DNA from: Trichoplax sp. H2
Taxonomy: Eukaryota; Placozoa; Uniplacotomia; Trichoplacea
Reading direction: 5' to 3'
NCBI GenBank assembly: GCA_003344405.1
Contig: NOWV01000081.1
Location: forward strand, 186,001 to 250,000
Length of the DNA stretch: 64,000 nt
A program made the translations under genes and the position numbers. This document shows, piece after piece, positions 48,801 through 62,135 of the stretch (positions are counted from its first letter, which is position 1; every line of letters begins with the position of its first letter). A model generated the notes under the pieces. It was given only the letters and a program-made list of their open reading frames with translations, made no database searches and was not told the DNA's origin.

Positions 48801-51800
48801 ATGTTACGGCTAAAGCCCGAACCCCAGTTATTATGCATTGTAATATCTAACTGCTATGATCATCTCAGAGATATGCTCACCTTTTTATTTAGTCAAATTT
48901 AGAACAAGTACAGCTACAATTGGAAGCCTGCAAAGCTAGTGAAGAAGATCGTAAAAGTGAAAAAGAAAGTATGGAAAAAGCTTATGCAAACTTAGAGATT
49001 AGTGCCAGAGAACAGTTTCTAGCTAAGGTAATTTTTGATTACATACTCGTACTGCTACTTTTATCTGACAACTCTAAAGACCAAATAGTTTGGCGTTACA
49101 TACTTCATCGAAAATATTGTACATTAACAGTATGAATGTATATAATTCTATCATATTAGGATAAAGACATCAAGGTTTTGCAGGATAAAGTACGAGATAT
49201 GAGCACATTGGTAACGGAAGCTAATGCAGCAAAGGATAGTTATCAAAAAAAATATGCTGAATTAGAGAAAACAATAGTTGACCAAGCAGAAGAAAATAGG
49301 TATTTTATAGAATACGTCATCACTTAAGTAAGAAAATCAATTATAACATAAACAACGAAATAATCCTTTATAATTAATACACACGTACTTATGCGTGTAC
49401 TTAACTACCCTAAAACGCCCTTAAGCCACTAATTCGGCCTAAAAACGACAATTTTAAAATAAACTAGGAAGCAAGTGAGTAAGATGATTTCCAGGGATAG
49501 CTCAGAATTTCAAGAAGCCATTAATCGAGAAAGGGTTCACGAAAGAGAGCGCTTTGATATACTTGTAAATCAAATGCAAGAAAGGTATGAATACAAATAC
49601 CCCTCCATCCATTAGGATTGCTACACCACATGGAAGATATGCATGTATCTTACTCTCTTGCTTAAATCCATTTCTTACTACCTTCATTACTAACGTTAAA
49701 ATTGCTAAAATAAATTCACGCCAACTCTTAAAAAGACTAAAAGAAAAGGATAGAGAAATTGCTGACCTTAATGAATGGATCAATAAAGCTGTCAGGCTAG
49801 ATGCGGAAGAATATGACTCGGTAGGTATTTCATTTGATTTTTTATAAACTCTTAGACTTGTTCAAGATTTATGCTGAGTCTTAGTTGGATAATTCCTAAC
49901 TTCTATAGAATATTAACGGCAGTAAAATATCTACTCTTTGCCTATTTGCAGTTGTCACTACAATTTGAACGTTGCGTAAGTGAACGTAATAGCTTAAAAT
50001 TGGATTACGAAAAGAAAGCGGCTTCGGAAAATAGATTGAAATCATTACTATCAAGACTGGTTAAGGTAGTAGTTAATTAAATATTAATCGCTTTGTCTAT
50101 TCCAACCATAAGTGCGAGTAGTCTACTAAATTGTACGGTATCGAATATCGCATAGATGACAGAAGAACAACGAACTCGATTAAACGAAGTAAAGCTACAA
50201 AATAGTGAACTGAAAAGACGAATGACTGTAAGGATGTAACGCACTAATAAATCACACAACGTATTCATTGATTTCTACCTTTTCCATATAGTTTTTCAGT
50301 ACAAAATATTTCAACACTGTTATTGTAGGAGTGCGAGAAAAGATTTACTAGCCAAATTAATTTGACAACATTAATAGAGAAGAACTGCAAAGAGCTACAA
50401 GAGGTTTGCCAATTTGACTTCTTATAACTAACTGCGTTGGTATTTACGCATCTGTATATTTACCCTATTTATTTCACAACATTAGGATAATATGAAGCTA
50501 ACAACGAAGGTTACTCGATTACGAGGTGAAAATGAAGGCCTCAAAAATGAGAATGAACGACTGCGCAACGAAGTCGCCGACAAAGGTCAGCTAACACGTA
50601 TGAAATCCTTTAGCTAGTCTCTCTGTTATATGGGGTAAATTACCGTACTAAAGTTTAGAATCAACCGCACCATATTTATTCGAAATGATGGGCACCATAG
50701 TTGTATCAAAAAAGAAAATATACCCAAAAGGCAGATATAGTACCATCATGCTTTGACAGATCATCATTAATCCGAACAAGCGGTAGTGAACATGCTTACT
50801 GTAACGGATATTGAGATTATACGTCTCAAAAAAGAAAATGTATCGGAAATACAGATATACTGTAGTATCATTATTGCTTTGATGGACCATAATTAATCCG
50901 AATAAACGGTAGTGATGTTATTTACTATAATGTATGTTAAGGCACACATATACTTTATACCGTACATTTTGCGAATTGTACGTTGTATTCTAGACATATA
51001 AGAAATTATCTCGTAATTGACTAGCAATATATACTATATTTCTACACTGGTTCTGTTTCGACAGGTCTGGCTAAAATTCACGATTATGCCATAATAAAAC
51101 GTGAGGCAGAAATTTTAAAGGCAAATGCAGCAGATAATTCCAAGGCATTATTGGTAAAGATAATCAGTTACAAGGATACTCTTATTAATTTACTTTGATT
51201 GAAGTACCTCGCGCGGATATCTGCAATTGGATGAAGACTACTACAGTCGCTTAATATGAATCGTATCTTTGTATACTACCATTAGGATTTAGAAGATAGT
51301 ATCCGTATTAAAAATAAGATGCTCGATGATCAAAATTCAACAATACAGCAGCTAAAACAAGTAAGCGCGAAAATATAGATAACGATTGATTTAATTGCGC
51401 TCAATGATATTAATTTAAATTGCACTAAAATGGGTTTAGGCAAAACTGAATTTAGAAGAGGAACTAGCCGATGTTATCCAAAAAGCTTCGGAAGTCGAAA
51501 AAGAGCTTACTTCACATATGAATAGAGACGATATTTATCAAGTAATAGGATAAACGACGTGATTGTCGACGTATAATACACAGATATTGACTATTTACGG
51601 TGGTATTAGAATTGAAGAGAATAGATTTATAACGCACTTTAAATATTAACTATCCATGAATGCCAATTATAAAAGGTAAACTGCTGCAATAAAGTTATCC
51701 ATACGCTGCGTTTTATCTCTTTAGGAAGAAATAGAAGCGGGGCGTGACAAAATTGCAGAATTGGAAAACCAATTGGAAGATTACAAGTATAAATTCAAGA

Positions 51801-52896
51801 CATGTAGGGATAAAAACGGGTAAGTAAATGATAATATTTAAAGGATACGATGTCATATCCCATCCATACGTTATTTCATTTTCAAAACTATTGATCATCA
51901 ATTTCCGAATTCTTATTTTACTGGCTTTATATAACAGTCAGTATTGTACTGCAGTGTCATTATAGAAAGTTGTCCATTCTGAGACTAAATATAATTCGTT
52001 ATTAATGGTCTCTGTAGCGTACATCATTAAAGATAGGGGTGTATCATACTAACCGCATTAGTAATTGTAATCACATACGTTTAATTAATTAGTGAACTAC
52101 AAACCAGAATTGATGAGCTGCTCAAAGTAGGAGAGGAAGCTAAGGAAAGAATACAGAAAGCGGCTGATAAGATGAAACAGATGGAAATAGAGAAAAGTCA
52201 AGCCATAAAAGAAAGCCAGTAAGACGAAGACGTATATATTTATACACATTGATGCCTAGTCATCTCCAATATTATTACAATAACGGAGTTGCTTACAGAT
52301 TCAGTCGGCAGTATTTGAATAGCTTTGTAATTAATAATGCTCTATAGCTAATAAATGACTTTTGCACGCAGCGCTAACGTATGCGTCGATTAATGTTTCA
52401 TGTATACATAGGAGATCTACACAATTGCAAACTAAATTGGATTCAGAATTTCGAAAGCAATTGCATTCGCAAAGTCAAAGTTATGAAGAGCAACTGGAAG
52501 TGCTGCGTCACGAAAGAGATGTGTACATAGCAAACGCCAATAGAAAGGTACTGTAATGTCCAATGTAAAAGTAAAAAATTATAAAAACCAATTACATACA
52601 GTATGTTTTATAGTAGAAAAAATAAAAAAATTACTAATCATGTATATAATTCGTGTTGCAGTACTGTAGTAATAATTAATTACGCTTTAAACAGGAAGGC
52701 AAGATACTGTAGTTACGTTTATATTAATGAAATCGACGACTATAATACCCCTATTTAGGTAGAGGAAGTAGAGAACGAAATGCGTACTTTGTTACAGGAA
52801 CGGATAACAATAAATCAGAAATACAGCGAAATAGAAGATCAGTTGACAAAGATGACTACTGCCTTTGTAGATTTAAAGAATCTGGCGAAGACATGA
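45867..52896 (+). CDS. LRRCC1: LRRCC1-like centrosomal leucine-rich repeat and coiled-coil protein
   Basis: ATG at 45867 (MDEDNKKQLCLIDEGI). Exons 45867-46141 and 46232-46563 encode an SDS22-like LRR domain with repeats such as LYHLDLSSNSITQIAGL and LTKLNLAYNEIDDVSG, then the cap DNPMCKQDGYREKIFQALQPLEILDG. This order is the LRRCC1 N-terminus. Exon 3 is 46918-46973, then 47128-47224 and about 47308-47390. A basic Lys/Arg/Ser-rich middle (47521-48190) follows, then about 15 exons of Glu/Lys/Gln-rich heptad-like coiled coil from about 48340 to the stop TGA at 52894-52896. Known LRRCC1 proteins are centrosome/centriole components involved in mitotic spindle organisation and cilia. Exon limits in the coiled-coil part are approximate. 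No link to neighbouring genes is evident. Confidence 0.85.
50700..50945. repeat. Diverged tandem duplication in LRRCC1 intron, about 120-127-bp unit
   Basis: TCAAAAAAGAAAAT at 50706 recurs at 50826, and ATTAATCCGAA at 50766 recurs at 50893, with CGGTAGTGA after each. Lies in the intron between about 50592 and 51063. Confidence 0.78.
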
Positions 52897-54772
52897 CAAG
52901 GCTAATATTATTCGTTTGATACGTAAAATTGCGAAAAAATATACAATATTACGTTATACATACATGTAACGTACATCATGATCTTTATAATGGCAAATCA
53001 ATATTTTCGTGCTATGGATATGTAAAAATGTATATATATGTTGTATAAAAACTCCTTTAAATATTGTACAACCTGCACTCAGGTCTTAATTTTTACATTT
53101 ATACATATACAGCATTATTTAAGTAGTCAATACCAATGACGTGTGATATTATACGAATTAAAGATACCATATCCTTAATTCTCCTATTTCAACTGATACG
53201 CTCCAGTTGTAGATAAATTATTTCATAGTGCAGCAAACTCTATTTTCGTCCAAGTTATTTTTTACATGCTAGACTCGACCACGCTATTGATTTCAAAAGA
53301 AGTTTCTGCTAGGAATACGGTCTGCGTGTGTTCTATAATTAATTAATTTACATCGTTCTCATTTATTTATTAATGTACTATACTCTATGGGAGGTCATCC
53401 CATTGATCAAAAACTTTTTGCTGCAGACTATATTGTGGAGTTGCTACAGAATCTGTAAATAAATTTGCAAACTGACTATGGCAGCGTAGTACCATGGCAT
53501 AATAGTTCATGATAGTATTGTATCTTACTTTCCTCTACTAAAATTGTACGAATTTATTGTAACTGAAACCCTTCCTACATTTGTGTTTATTTGATATGCC
53601 TTTTTTACTACTGTATTCAAAGTATTTTATTTACTTATTTATTTATTTATAGTAATATCGTATTTGAGTACAAAATCAGAGACCCTACTGACTACTGTAC
53701 TAGATTTACCAAGTAGTGGACGCTGTAGATAGCATAAAATAGACTACCGTATCGTCAAAGACTTTTACGAGAAAATTCGAGACTGGAAGTAGCTTTTCAG
53801 TCCAGTACAACAAATGTGCAATCGATCGTGCTACCTACCGCCAGCATCCATGCAGTACGGTAACTACAAGTTGTTCTATCTCGTTGGTAATCTCTGGAAA
53901 GACAGCGACATAAGTAGAGGCAGTTTTTTGAGCCTTTGTCACACGTAAATTATGATTATCGATTTCATTCTACTTTACGGCGAAAATAACCAAATCTGTT
54001 GCATGCCAGGCATTTTGTTTCAGTTTTTAGCTAAACAGAAACGAAGCTGCGGACAGTGCAAACTCTTTTTATTACTTGATATGACTGTGACAATCCTGCA
54101 GAGTTCTGTATACTGTAGTAAATTCCTCTTCCATGACTGTACTCCTATTAAAATACAGTATATAAAATCATTAAAATCATAGTAGTCCCTGATAAAATTG
54201 GCCCTACTGATGCGATAATGCGCAATTTTTTTATGCACCTGTTGCTGAAATTTGCTCGTGCTGATTTGTCAAACAACTTTGTGAAATGATTTGTAATGAG
54301 AAATACTGTATCGTTACTTGCAATAATCACTTTTTCGCCTTGATCTTGTACTATGATTCTGTAGTGCTGAGCAAACCTGAAACGTAGACATGTACAGTAT
54401 ATTTACTGATTCATACAGTGATAGATTCGTATGCTCTAGTTGGGCTAGGGCTAAATCGTCGAGGGTTATGCTCTATTAAGAGTCAACTAACTACTTGACA
54501 TAACGCTTTTTATCATGACGCGGTTGTAAAGAATCTTGTAATATCGCCTTTCACCTATGTGAAAGTTTAGTACTGTACATTAAGTCATACTTTAGCCAGA
54601 ATTCATCGCAATGATAGCCAGCGTCGACATCGCACGTGCTATACAAATGCATAAATTCTAGCATCAAAATTAAACAACATATTAACCACCTACGGGCGAT
54701 TGTAAGTTTGCACAAATGTTTCATAAAATATGTTCTTGAACTTACTCGTAGTATCTAAATATTATTGAATAG
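52897..54772. other. Region without a recognised gene between LRRCC1 and the ADAMTS gene
   Basis: Presumed LRRCC1 3' UTR and ADAMTS promoter. The missing signal-peptide exon of the ADAMTS gene should be here or in the LRRCC1 3' flank. I see no convincing candidate. Confidence 0.5.
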
Positions 54773-57700
54773 ATCAAGAGGTTACTTTGGCGATTGTCAA
54801 ATTCGACAATGTAACAATGGACAAAATACCATTAGAAGAATCAGAATTGCATATGGTCGTAAAATTCCTTGTTGGCTACGAAATGCATATTAAGCTTCGT
54901 CAAGACTACCAAATTGGTGGTACAGAAAGTAGCTGTGAACTATACATAGGCTCAGTATACAATGATAACTCTTCTTCTGCAAATATTACGGTTTGCGATA
55001 CCAAGGTGAGTGTATAAATTATTTGATCAGAAACACATTACAGCTCTTAACTTGGGGATTACATACATCGTAGGAGGCGACAGGGACAATCTATTCAAGA
55101 AATGAAAAACTAATCATTGAGCCATTGGCAGAGAAAGGATCGCCACCGTTTGATTCCTATAAAGTTCACACACTAATAGTTATAAACTCGTCCATACCAA
55201 ACCTATATCGTAAGCATCGATGCATACATCACTAGTATTAATTTTACTTTGCCTTGTGTATTTCCGTATCTTAACTTTATCCTCAGCTATTAAAAAGTTG
55301 TTTTAAACGTTTACTCAGGAAGCGAATACTTGTGGTCTCCAATGGCGTTCATAAATAACAGAAAAAAAAGAGCAGCTACTTCAACTTCTAATGATTTAAC
55401 TTTGGAGACGTTAGTTGTAGTAGATCACTCTTTACATACAAAGCTTAAAGCGGTTGTCCCAGATATTGAACAGTTTGTAACGACCTTGATGAGTATTGTA
55501 AGTACTGAAATTATTTCGAAAAACTTCATATCTTTCTATGTATTGAGCCATTACTGATATTTTATTTCCCTAGGCAAATGACTTTTATCATCACAAATCT
55601 CTCGGAAGCAGGATTAATATTGCAGTCACGAAAATCGTCATTATGAGTGAAGCTGAAAAAGTATGCATCTAAATAAACTTTCATTTTTGGTTAAAATTTG
55701 TACATGTCTACAAGATTTTATTTATTTTCAATGGCTATAGAGAGCAATGGGACAAAACATGCTTGCTCAGCTTCAGCTGTATTACTTCAGTCAGTGGCAA
55801 TACCAGCATTACCCTGATTGCGATCATGCTGTGTTGTTAACTGGGTAAGGAGATTCTTGATATGATAACCGAACAAAATTTTTGCTGTATGACATAACTG
55901 AAGTTATCTTTACTCTTTTTATTTTTTACAGTTTATCGCTAAAAGGAAACAATTATGAGTCTATAGTTGGTAAGATCAATAGTAAAGATTTTTATCGCAG
56001 GATTCATTTACGTTTTGATAATCCATAATTTATTTTGCAGGATCTGCATGGAGCGGAACTATGTGTGAAAGAATGTTTAGTAACTCTATAGTTGAAGTTG
56101 TCAGTTTATTATCTGGAATTACGATTGCACATGAAATAGGACACAGGTCGCCTAAAATCGCTTGATTCTGCTAGTCTATTTTGTATTATTATACTACATC
56201 GCATGCGTTTATCATAATTATATGTTCTGCTAAACAGTTTCGACTTAAGACATGATGAAGACTATGGGACTCGATGTAGTGGCCGCAGTTATGTAATGTC
56301 CAAACAATTTACTTTGAATGGAGAATTAACTTGGTCGCGTTGTAGTGCGTCAAAACTGAAGGAATTTCTAAAGTAAGGTGTTCTCTTTTGTAATCAACTG
56401 AAAGGGATTGTTAACCTAGGATCTTGATCTTGTAATAGCTCGCCTTATAGGTCGCGCTGTTTACATAACAAACAAAGTCGTGATTCTACCCCCTCCAGCT
56501 CGTTAGCTCAGCCAGGACAGTTATTTGACGTTGCTGCTCAGTGCAAAATTCGTCATGGACCCACAGCGACTCCATGCGGTGACATCAATGCAGCTGCGGT
56601 AATTTATATTATTGGCATAGTTATCTTCTAAAGATATGATTTATATCAGTTGTAATTTTTCGAATTCATGTTTCAGGTTTGTTCTCGGTTGTGGTGTCGA
56701 GTCAATGGTCGGTGTACAACAGATAATTTCCCGCTAGTTGATGGAACAAGTTGTGGTTTAGACCGAGTAAGTTTTTTTGAAGTAGCCTCTTTTCATATCT
56801 ACGAACTAGGTTAACAATTTGAAAATTATACATACATAGTGGTGTCGAAACGGAAAATGTTCCGAAAAGAGTTCTGCTACATCATCACTTGGCAAATGGA
56901 GTGCATACTCGGATTTTAGCGCATGTAGTAGATCCTGTGGAGGTGGTATACAATATCGTCAGAGGTTTTGCGTATCTCCGTAAGTAATGACTTTATTAAA
57001 GTAATACATTGGAAACTAAATTTTAATAAGAAATGCACGATTGATTAGGTCTGGCGACGCTATTTGCAACGGCAAAAATAAAGACTTTCGAATTTGCAAT
57101 ATTCAGGTAGAAATACGAATAATCGTTTTGTAGTTTAACCTGAATATACCAGGTCAACAGGTATCCTAAATCATACATCTGTTTTGGACTCACAGTCTTG
57201 CCCGTCTAACGCTAAATCCTATCGGGATTGGCACTGCCAGATGCTTGGTTTTAGCAAAGCTTACTTAAATCATTATTATGGCAAACATGGTAAGTTGAAT
57301 TCGTATTATTCTGCCCAGTTCAGAGGCACAGAATGTTTTACAGATGAATTTCCACAATTTTTCCATTTATAGTGGAATCAACTTGCGACTTACTTTGCTC
57401 GTATCAATTCGGACGGTTAAGTGTTGTGAAGAATGTTTCTAAAGTTGTAGACGGTATACGATGTGGAAAATCTTCAGTGTGCTTTAAAGGAGTTTGCTCG
57501 GTAATTTAACCTAATGGAAAGTGAATTTATTGTGACTAGCGTAAATTATTACTGATATTAAATTCATGATGACTGTACAGTCACTAGGTTGTGATGGCAT
57601 TGTAAACTCTGGGGCAAAGTTAGATCGGTGTGGCGTTTGCAATGGAGAGAATGAATCGTGTAAAGTAATACAACAAGAATTAGTGACCTACGGTAGATAT

Positions 57701-59346
57701 TTAATGATACCTCCTTCCGATCCGTTATGAAAATATCAAAGTGTTTAAACTTTTAAATTTTAAAAATTTTAGATTACGAACAAGTACAATTTCCTCGGGG
57801 CGCTCGAAGCATCCTTATTACTGAAAGATTCAGAAACCAAAATGAAGAACTTCGTAAGTTATGTTACTATTAAAACTAATATTTTTGTTCTTGTCCTGCT
57901 TATCAATATTTTTGATCGTACGAAATTTAGGATTGAAAAATAGAAATGGTCAATCAGTTGTTATTAATCCTAGAAATCAAAATGATTCCTATTACTTTGG
58001 AGGAACGGAATTTTTTTCAATGTTTGTAAATGGCCTTGGACGTATACAAGCCAATGGTCCTATCAAAGAAGATATTTTCCTGCAAGTAGGTTCTTGAAGC
58101 AAATGAGTTGTTTGATGATGTAAATGTTGAGTATGAGAAAGTATCTATAATTTTTTTAGAGTCGTAGTCATCTTCAGTTGATGCTCGAGTACAAAATAAG
58201 CAGAAAAGAATTTGCTTCGTTGAGCTCTTACGGCTGGATAGCTTTCGAGACAAAGTGCAGTGCTGTTTGTGGAGGAGGTATGGATACTTATTTGAATTCA
58301 TAATTTCATGTATATTAAAAATGTCTCCATTCGATAGGATCGAAAATTCGTTACGTAAAGTGCGGCACTATTAGCTCTAACAGTAGTAGAGTTTTTGTGC
58401 CGGAATATGTTTGCGGTACAGCCGTAAAACCGAAAAATATAACGTTGTCATGCAACAGTCAACCTTGCCCTACAAGGTTAGTCGGATATTCTAATTTCAA
58501 ACTTGGATATATTAATGATTTCAGCTTTGATTCTACCTTTAGACCCCAGTTTACATTCAAGTGGCGCGTAATGTTAATCCGTGCAGCAAATCGTGTGGTT
58601 CGGGTAAAGAATATACTGTATATAGAGGCTTTCCATCAATAACAGATATTTGATTGTTCTGATAATGATTACCTTACTTCGATTTAGGAACTCAAATCAT
58701 AACGTATAAATGTTTTAAAGTGGAAACTGATCAAATGGTATCTGATAGCCATTGCAATAGCGTGGTTAAGCCTTTTTCGTATATTCGTAGATGTAATACG
58801 AAATCTTGTGCTGTCCAAGCAAAGTAAGTATATGAACTTGAGTTGGGGGATATTTCAAGTATTAAGTTTCCAGAATAGCTTTTTAAAGTTGAATCTCGTG
58901 CGTTACAGATGGAAAGCCGGCAAATGGAGCAGTTGCAGTAAAAGTTGCGGTGGTGGTATAAAATATCGCAGCATAGCTTGTATCGATAACCAAAGCGGCC
59001 ACATAATTCACCCAAGCAAATGTTCTCCACACGACGTCCCTGCTTCGTCTTCCAGTTGCAATAATCAGAAGTGCCTGATAGGAAAATGGAAGGTCCATTC
59101 TTGGGCAAAGGTGGAAATGTCATAGACTAAAAATTTCGTTTTTGTTGACCTTATTAACTTCGATTTTTACCCTAATTTTTTTAAATTATTGTATTGTAGT
59201 GCAAAACGACTAACCAAGGATGTGCTCAAACTCGCCAACTCTACTGTTACAATCCTCAAAATCATGAAGAATTACGATTTACAGACTGTGATAATTCTAT
59301 TCGTCCTGAACGTATTCGTTTATGTCAGCCGATGGCTTGTGGTTAA
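54773..59346 (+). CDS. ADAMTS-like secreted zinc metalloprotease (5' exon not found)
   Basis: Spliced gene, stop TAA 59344-59346. First exon seen ends at about 55005 and gives ADAMTS prodomain sequence (CELYIGSVYNDNSSSA.. ..C). A furin-type site NRKKR precedes the catalytic domain at about 55350-55380. Catalytic: LETLVVVDHSLHTKL, YHHKSLGSRINIAVTKIVI, then HEIGH in the exon ending near 56147 joined to S-FDLRHDEDYG from 56239, giving the HExxHxxxxxHD zinc site, and Met-turn YVMS. Then disintegrin-like Cys region (56451-56598), Cys-rich and TSP1-1 (CSRSCGGG, about 56930), Cys-rich DRCGVCNGEN, spacer FPRGARSILITE, and four more TSP1 modules (58161-59346). It should be secreted and cleave extracellular matrix; substrate unknown. 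Signal peptide exon must lie upstream. One TSP1 exon seems to need a 1-base correction. Confidence 0.85.
58525..58603 (+). other. ADAMTS TSP1-3 exon with apparent 1-base frameshift
   Basis: The upstream exon ends in phase 2 at 58476. Acceptor at 58524 continues in frame as SFDSTFRPQFTFKWRV. The Cys motif NPCSKSCGS of the same TSP1 module is in another frame, and that frame is the one continued by the next exon (GTQIITYKC). The 79-nt exon is one base short of linking both phases. Confidence 0.55.
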
Positions 59347-62135
59347 TTCCTGTAATGGCAAATATTGCGGCTGTAAAATGAATCATTATTACCGCTAAAT
59401 TACGATTTCGGATGTAATTTTTAGAAATTAGAATTTTGATGATTAGCAGATTTATATATACCTATATATATTAGAATAACTGTATTACCTTGAATTTGTA
59501 ATGTATACGAGTTTAACGGACGAAATTTAAAGTAGAAGTAATACACTTACTTTGTATTAGTGATATTTTAGTCATTTTATAAAAAAAAGATACGTTTCGT
59601 TCCTATCCTATTGATGTTATAAAAGAGTATACGGAAATGCGACATGGTTTTAAAATACGTAACACATTCATGTCGCCAATGTTATTTAGCACTATTGCTC
59701 TGTTACGTTAAACTTACTACAAGTACATTTTATCGCTGAACTTGTTTTATTAATCGCCTGTTTTTCGGTATTAGTGAGCATCTTCTATCGAGCTATTTCT
59801 TAAAGATTTACAGAAATTGTAAACATTTCACTGTACTAACGGTATTGTACTACAATTGTAAATTTTGGGGATACTAAAATTGATTTGTAAAAGGCACTAT
59901 AGTCAGTCAGTACCTGCATATTTTTGTAACTTCTACATCAAGCAAGCGAACCATTAGAAAGTGTTGTAGTGCTTTATTATCAACAGAACTTTGACTAAAC
60001 TAACTGCAGGTACGTGATAAACATCTTTCTTCATGATTTTGTAGTTAATTTTTAATTAGCTCAGTATAATTATGAGTAACGGTAATGTAATTTGATAGCC
60101 GTAACCGCATCTTGTCAGTAAAATCTCGTAAGTGATGTGATGTCAATATCACAAGTTGAATAAATCATATCATCCATGCCTTGATTCATCTTGTACTCTG
60201 CGTAATAAGTATTTGATACATTTGAACAGACTTAACAGAATAGTACTTGTTACGATGGTTGTCCAAGTGTTTTACCTCCGTAGACGAAAGGCGATGAAGT
60301 TCAGTAGTGAAATCGGAATTATGAATACGATTATATATTGTAGCTCAATGAAGGGCTTGCATTCGTTCATGATTCAGCATAGCCCTATGGATTGCTAAAT
60401 TATCGCTATTATTATCATCCATGATAGCATACACTGCACTGTAAATATCTTACTTTCTTCGTATGGTGTTCCACTGTTCATGCTATGCCACAGTGAGCCA
60501 ACATATCGTCAAAACACTTTGTAAAGATTTTGAAATTTACAGTTAATAATTTTAAGTAGATTTATAATCTTTATGTTCACCTGACTAATGGAATAAGTAA
60601 ATGCTCTTATACAGTGCAAATATCTATTCAATAATCATCCCTATAAAATCAAGTTACAAGTTATGCTGTAACTGTTTCTAGTGAATCAATATCGTTGACG
60701 ACTATGACTATGCATGCACAGAACATGTGTAGTCATAACATAGACATAGACGTACTCTATACGTACAGAAATAGCACTTCTCTTTCGTTGAACTAATTTT
60801 AAGCTAGCACTTCTCTTTCGTTGAACTAATTTTAAGCGAGACATATCAGTTAATGTATCTCACTCGATTAATAGAGTCTAGTTGTTATTGAATGGATTTA
60901 TTTGTCGGTATTTGCATTACCTAAGTTTTAGATATACTTCTATGGGTTAATAATCACTATTTCAGGGACATTTGGACGTATATAAGCGCCGTTAATTATT
61001 GAATATTGGTTACTTCTATTAGAGTCAGGCAAACACAGATTATATCCAAATCTTTAATTTTAGTAACTTGGCAAAATGATTGACCATGTTTTGACAAGTT
61101 GGAGGACTATCGTAAGCATTGGTAACATGGTGCTGCTGAGACCTTCAAGATAGACTAGTGATGGTACTGTACTGTACACTGAGTGTACCGTATTGTATGA
61201 AAGTAAGTGACTGTGAGTACTGTACAGCCTGACACATCGTGCTGTAGCGACCTGCAACTGTCATCTCCATGATAACAATGGTTACCACTGACTAGTGACT
61301 GATTCGTACAGTTCGACACAGTGAAGAGTACGTTGGCAGTATGCAGCAGCAAGTCAGTAACATCAGTCCTTACTGCCAACTCGATCCTAAGAAATCAATA
61401 TTTCACTGAACATTTCTGGCAAATTGCTGAAAAGCTCTTGCTGAAAGTGCAAATTTAATCCCTGTAAGTATCTTCAATTTAGGTGCGCAATATATTAGAG
61501 TCTACTAAAGAAATTGCCTATAAAATAGATTGAAATAAAGAACTACTAGTTGCGTGCAAGGAAGAACTATCAAAATAATGAAGTACTGTACTGTACTGTA
61601 AAGCAATGAATCATGGAGAGATGACCTCGTGTCATGGTGATCAAATCGATAATCATGGACTTTACTGCCTATGTAAATTGATCGCAACGAATTAGAATTC
61701 CCTTTTTAACCGACCATGCAGTCATGACTAGTCGTTAGGTAACTTTCTATACGAATTTTTCTGTCATTGGGGCAGGCGGTAATAGGACTAACTACCGTAT
61801 GTTGTCAGTACAGTAGTTTGACGATCTAACAGAGCGAACGAATATAAATCGTGATTCATCCGTACTGTACGAATGTCAAATTTTCCACTACTGAAAGTGT
61901 AAACTTGCATAAACGAGGTTAAATACTACCCAGTATGAGCTAATAGGTGGAGGATCGAAGAATCTATGACGATCGTATACAACTACTAATTGTACATAGA
62001 ATTTAGTTCATTTATAGGTACAATTTGCTGTCAAGGCAGAGCATAACCAGTTATGCTTCAGTAATTAACAATCTTGTTTGTACTCCTTTCTGATAGTAGT
62101 CTCTTGCTGAAAAAGTAATCCTGCATAGACCTAAA
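59347..62135. other. Region without a recognisable gene between ADAMTS and NSUN2 genes
   Basis: About 2.8 kb. Short open frames lack family signatures. Contains the 33-bp tandem repeat at 60773-60838 and a dense run of TACTGTA/TACAGTA motifs at about 61160-61870. Confidence 0.55.
60773..60838. repeat. 33-bp tandem repeat, two copies
   Basis: Two adjacent 33-bp units (60773-60805 and 60806-60838) beginning AGCACTTCTCTTTCG. They differ only in the last base (T/G). Near identity implies a recent duplication. Confidence 0.9.

Noticed and set aside
60156-60398. 80-codon frame between the ADAMTS and NSUN2 genes
   Set aside because: No recognisable domain, no splice-supported continuation and a composition like random AT-rich sequence.
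59347-62135. PLAC domain or further TSP1 modules of the ADAMTS gene
   Set aside because: The last TSP1 exon ends in a clear stop at 59344-59346 and no Cys-rich exon is visible downstream.
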